Shown piece after piece: positions 7,701 through 10,000 of a stretch of DNA of 10,000 nucleotides (positions are counted from its first letter, which is position 1; every line of letters begins with the position of its first letter). Location: assembly GCF_042767895.1 (NCBI RefSeq), contig NC_091560.1, positions 45,889,053 to 45,899,052 on the forward strand. The letters run 5' to 3'. A program made the position numbers and the translations under genes. A model generated the notes under the pieces. It saw nothing but the letters and a program-made list of their open reading frames with translations, ran no database searches and had not been told where the DNA came from. Origin of the DNA: Penaeus vannamei (lineage: Eukaryota > Arthropoda > Malacostraca > Decapoda > Penaeidae).

Positions 7701-7790
7701 TTCGCGCTGGTGAATACACACTGTTTTGCTCTCAGTGTGACCTCATTGCCACGCGTCGCCAGATGGAGCGCCGGCCTCCATTTTTGTTTT
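7683..7790 (-). promoter_or_regulatory. candidate TATA-less promoter, minus strand
   Basis: Three features cluster in SSR-free, CpG-containing sequence. First, the minus strand reads AGGTCACACTG at 7743-7733, matching 10 of 11 positions of the arthropod core-promoter motif YGGTCACACTR (Ohler motif 1, known from Drosophila). Second, the + strand at 7683-7695 matches 12 of 13 positions of Ohler motif 7 (KNNCAKCNCTRNY). Third, minus AAAATGGAGG at 7784-7775 resembles a YY1/Pho core, next to CGCCAGATGGAGCGCCGG (7757-7774). Motif 1 and motif 7 co-occur at Drosophila housekeeping promoters. Motif 1 points towards the first-exon candidate. Motif use in crustaceans is inference. Confidence 0.3.
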
Positions 7791-7938
7791 GAAAATTTGT
7801 TCTCAAAGCCTTATTTATCGGCGCTTCAGATGACCCCTGCGTGTATTACGGATTAGAATTTGAAGAGTTGGATGGGATGAAGGTCTGCGTTGTGTATAAT
7901 TAAGGACGAAACGCCAATTAAAAGTTTGTTTTAAATTG

Positions 7939-8033
7939 TGACGTAGGTTCTCCAGTTGGTAGAGTTGCCAGGTGTCGCCTTCGCGGGATTCCCGAAATAA
8001 TACCTGCCTCTATCGTTAATTTTTTGGCGGAAA
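7939..8033 (+). promoter_or_regulatory. cluster of CRE-, kB- and E2F-like sites
   Basis: TGACGT (7939-7944) is a CRE half-site. GGGATTCCC (7985-7993), inside the inverted repeat CGGGA-T-TCCCG, resembles a Rel/NF-kB site. TTTGGCGGAAA (8023-8033) resembles an E2F site. CCAGGTGTCGCC (7969-7980) is one base from a CTCF-like core. The density is notable in sequence lacking repeats, but each match is short, and part of the segment may instead be a tRNA relic. Confidence 0.2.
7941..8003 (+). ncRNA. tRNA-like relic or head of a tRNA-derived SINE
   Basis: CAGTTGGTAGAG at 7953-7964 is identical to the D-arm of many eukaryotic tRNAs, and the preceding TTCTC partly matches the rest of the A box. About 20 bases downstream CGCGGGATTCCCG (7982-7994) looks like a T-arm, GCGGGTTCGATTCCCG, that has lost TTCG from its loop. 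The acceptor ends are only partly complementary (AGG near 7947, CCT near 8003). The A-to-B spacing is a few bases short of a real tRNA. It cannot be a working tRNA as it stands. A promoter-site reading of the same bases is the main alternative. Confidence 0.25.
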
Positions 8034-8040
8034 CTGGCAC

Positions 8041-8230
8041 GTAACCTCTAGTAATTAATATAAATCAACATCTTACCAAACTCTCTAAAATAAGCCACAT
8101 AAAACTATACATTAAGCCGCTCATTGCTACCGAGAAATACCCTCAAAAATTTTGGAAAGAAAGAAAAAAAGAAGAAATCTACCCATGGATATAGCTGATC
8201 GATAAATTTACAATCCTACAGAGCTACAAC
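8041..8230. other. AT-rich unique stretch, nothing recognised
   Basis: Non-repetitive AT-rich DNA with an A/G-rich patch at 8156-8178 and an ATCGATA word at 8198-8204. No gene signal. Confidence 0.4.
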
Positions 8231-8276
8231 CAGTCCGAACAGTAGCTTCCTGTCCAGTAAGCACGCAGACGGACTG
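8231..8276. other. inverted repeat with 7-base arms
   Basis: CAGTCCG (8231-8237) and CGGACTG (8270-8276) are perfect inverted arms 32 bases apart. The loop is long, and no known regulatory RNA is evident. Confidence 0.4.
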
Positions 8277-8375
8277 TCAAATAACATACAGACGCAGCAT
8301 GCAGAAGCAGGCCGTGGGCACCCTCTTCTCTCGCGTTTTACGAGTTGAGTGGCTGAGTTTAGGCTCGCCAGACAG

Positions 8376-8545
8376 CGGGCGTGGTGGAGGAGGAGAGGAA
8401 GAGGCGGAGGAGGAGGTGGGGAGAAGGGGGGATGGGGGTGGGGAGCTACAAGCGAGCGCCACAGGTCTACACCTCCACCTCCACCTCCCTCCCTCCTTCT
8501 CCCTCCCTGCCTCCTCCACCTCCTCCCCCCCTTTTCCTCTACCGG
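8376..8545. repeat. opposed purine and pyrimidine blocks (GGAGGTGG / CCACCTCC)
   Basis: A GGA/GGGG-rich block (8376-8450) faces a CCT/CCACC-rich block (8467-8540) across about 20 bases. GGAGGAGGTGG at 8409-8419 is the exact reverse complement of CCACCTCCTCC at 8516-8526. The arms could fold together. The 140-codon minus frame here is Gly/Arg- and Pro-rich from these blocks. Only its first ~26 residues, from 8638, are non-repetitive, and I do not recognise them. Confidence 0.65.
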
Positions 8546-8637
8546 TCGCTGGTGCCATATGTCTGGAGCGAACCTCTGTATCTGCTCTATAACAGTCCTT
8601 GTGAAGTCTCGCAGTTTCTGTCTTTCTCCCCCTCCCA

Positions 8638-8639
<2 letters not shown>

Positions 8640-8709
<70 letters not shown>
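8640..8709. repeat. (CT)n microsatellite
   Basis: About 35 CT units without interruption, then a degenerate pyrimidine tail to about 8750. Confidence 0.98.
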
Positions 8710-8717
<8 letters not shown>

Positions 8718-8892
8718 TTCGTTCTCTCTCTCTCCCTCTCTCTTTCTTCTCCGGCAAAGGCACGTACAAGCATGGAAATAAAGACATCCCGCACTCCAAA
8801 AGAGAGGTTTCTAGACAAAAAAAGAAAAGAAAAGAAAATGAAAGAGAAAAAAATAATACTGACATTCTTTGCCAAATTCAAGCCATCTTCTT

Positions 8893-8942
8893 TGACGTGA
8901 AAAGAGTGCTATAAAACCGCTTTTGGAAGTTGCCTTCAGAAC
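8893..8942 (+). promoter_or_regulatory. candidate TATA core promoter
   Basis: TGACGTGA at 8893-8900 (CRE/XBP1-like) is followed by TATAAAA at 8910-8916. TTCAGA at 8935-8940 places a TCA initiator-like A 28 bases after the first T of the TATA, a normal distance. Downstream lies a GA-rich stretch and then a 28-codon frame (9147-9233). The initiator match is partial, and no downstream gene is identifiable, so this may be chance. Confidence 0.25.
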
Positions 8943-8954
8943 CAAGTACAGTAC

Positions 8955-9122
8955 AGTGAGATAGAGAGAGAGAGAGAGAGAAGGAGAGGGGAGAGAGAAA
9001 TCATGAAAGAGAGAGACAGACAGAAAGAGATATAGAATTAGAGACACAGAGAAGGAAAGAGAAAGAGCGGAACAGAAAGAAAGGAAGTGCTAGCGAGAAA
9101 AAAGAGAGGAGGGAATGAAAAG
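8955..9122. repeat. degenerate GA-rich tract
   Basis: A short (GA)n at about 8963-8980 is followed by interrupted GAGA, GACAGA and GAAA words. Confidence 0.8.
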
Positions 9123-9227
9123 GGGCGGTTTGGTGAACTAGTTGGTATGAGAGTGGTAGTGATACCTCAAGGTTGGGCTGAGGACCCGTACTGTTTGTCT
9201 GGCGCAGGTACCTCGGTCACCCGCCCG

Positions 9228-9376
9228 CCCTGAGAACTCTCCTCCCCCCGCCCCCCCTTCCCTCCCCGCCCCTGACAACACTTCTCCCCTATCCCTTCCT
9301 CCCCCCTCCCCCCGCGCCCCTGACAACACTCCTCCGGGGTCCCTTCCCTCCCCCTGACACCTCCTGCCACCGCCGC
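9228..9376. repeat. C-rich minisatellite, about four diverged units
   Basis: The word CCTGA(C/G)AACACT recurs at 9229 (AGAACT form), 9271 and 9319, with a shortened CCTGACACCTCC at 9353. Spacings are 42, 48 and 34 bases. Between the words lie C5-C8 runs. On the minus strand it translates to repeated Leu-Ser-Gly-Ala-Arg-Gly-like residues, which comes from the repeat and is not evidence of a protein. Confidence 0.75.
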
Positions 9377-9469
9377 CGTCGACGCCTCTGCTCCTGCCAA
9401 CATCTCCCCCAACGCCGTAGATAGAGATGTTCTTGTTGACATTAGTGATTACGGGAAGGAAGTCAAAGG

Positions 9470-10000
9470 TGTTCTCTCAGGTCGTGACTTTACTGAGAAA
9501 TCACGAATTTTAAAAAGGCTGCCGGTAAAAGCAATACGTAAATAAATACTGTCGGAATTAGCAATCGATAGACCTCCAATAATCTATCGTCAAACTCTCC
9601 CTATCTTATCAGAAAAGATAATTCATATAGAAACGCACCAGTTAACTAACAATAGACCTTCAGTTATTTATCATGTTACTTTTCTTTCTTGAGAAATCTT
9701 GAAGAACTGAAAGGTGCTGTCCTTGCTTGCAATAGCCCTTCGATGATTTATTTATGATATTATTTGCCTTCGATACAGAGATATTCTGAACAATAGTGAT
9801 AATTAAAAAAGTTAAAAAGATAAACTGTTATAACTAGCAACAGACCTTCACTAATCTGTAGCATTACGCTCCACCGTCACTGATAAATCATGAAAATAAT
9901 CAAAGCAAGCAATGAGCCTTCACTCCTTTATCATACTATTATCAAATTATCTTATCAGTTTATCTGTGAATGGCTGCCAGTACAAGCTTCTAGTCACCGC
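9470..10000. repeat. diverged ~80-bp tandem repeat array, open at right edge
   Basis: The anchor CAATAGACCTTCA recurs with variation at 9562, 9650, 9730, 9838 and 9910 (offsets about 84-88, 80, 108 and 72). Between anchors the same order of words returns: TTATC-rich sequence; then ACTGAGAAATCA/TTGAGAAATCTTGAA/CTGATAAATCATGAA; then a GGCTGCCGGTA-like word (9519, 9712 as GGTGCTGT, 9972 as GGCTGCCAGTA) leading to AGCAAT. At least five units are visible, each heavily diverged, and the last is cut by the window end. There is no coding signal. Confidence 0.8.

Noticed and set aside
7281..7856. 191-codon + frame through the unique region
   Set aside because: The longest frame of mixed composition, but it starts on a non-ATG codon, shows no motif I recognise, and is crossed by strong splice donors on both strands. 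It runs in a different frame from the GVPQG relic.
8560..8638. Non-repetitive start of a minus frame (residues KLRDFTRTVIEQ...)
   Set aside because: The peptide looks ordinary, but the upstream sequence is (CT)n repeat, the minus strand lacks a pyrimidine tract for an acceptor, and the frame continues into Gly/Arg low-complexity.
9147..9233. 28-codon frame beginning MRVVVIPQGW
   Set aside because: Balanced composition and about 200 bp after a TATA candidate, but too short to support without conservation or expression. It ends inside the C-rich minisatellite.
9563..9570. DRE-like AATCGATA
   Set aside because: It lies inside the diverged ~80-bp repeat and other units lack it, so it is probably chance.

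Overview
The window looks like non-coding DNA from a eukaryotic nuclear genome with extreme microsatellite density. I cannot defend any complete protein-coding gene, rRNA, intact tRNA or CRISPR array. About half of the sequence is simple or low-complexity DNA: long (AG)n/(CT)n tracts, (CA)n, (GGA)n, (GGAA)n, (CTGT)n, and (GATA)/(TATT)-type tetranucleotides. Together with the palindromic octamer TAGGCCTA and AT-rich unique islands, this fits a decapod crustacean, most likely a penaeid shrimp, whose genomes are known for (AG)n-rich simple repeats. The organism call is inference; another SSR-rich invertebrate is possible. Almost all long open frames here are translations of repeats (poly-Ser/Leu from CT, poly-Arg/Glu from AG) and are not genes.

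Layout. 1-1000: purine-rich blocks, a degenerate CAG/TAG/CAA tract (247-421), a graded GGGA-GGAA-GAAA-GGAA-GGGA array (461-573) and a 33-bp tandem duplication (763-828). 1003-1022: a perfect AT palindrome. 1231-1930: a (CT)/(CTGT) pyrimidine block joined directly to a ~490-bp purine block. 1980-2580: AT-rich DNA with a 94-bp duplication in which both copies keep a TATA-like motif. 2707-2894: (GA)n. 3241-3884: a pyrimidine block flipping to a G-rich block and then (AG)n, with a cluster of nuclear-receptor-like half-sites at 3468-3502. 3885-4640: A-rich unique DNA with two short inverted repeats, one built from GATA motifs. 4627-5240: diverged tandem units fused to tetranucleotide repeats. 5400-5930: G-rich DNA with a ~105-bp duplication. 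5930-6480: (CA)n/(CT)n. 6561-7203: a 20-bp minisatellite followed by three (GA)n tracts.

The only segment with several independent gene-like signals is about 7245-8040, which is largely free of simple repeats. It holds a decayed reverse-transcriptase motif (7244-7336, + strand), a possible minus-strand first exon with a good start context and a perfect GTGAGT donor (7514-7539), promoter-like motifs upstream of it (7683-7784), and a tRNA-like/kB-like/E2F-like cluster (7939-8033). A second, weaker core-promoter candidate (CRE/XBP1-like site, TATAAAA, Inr-like TCA) lies at 8893-8942. The right end (about 9470 to the edge) is a strongly diverged ~80-bp tandem repeat that continues out of the window.

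Nothing here can be called a new biological system. The best leads are the 7.5-8.0 kb promoter/first-exon candidate, the ~80-bp diverged satellite at the right edge, and the SSR-linked repeat units at 4.6-5.0 kb.
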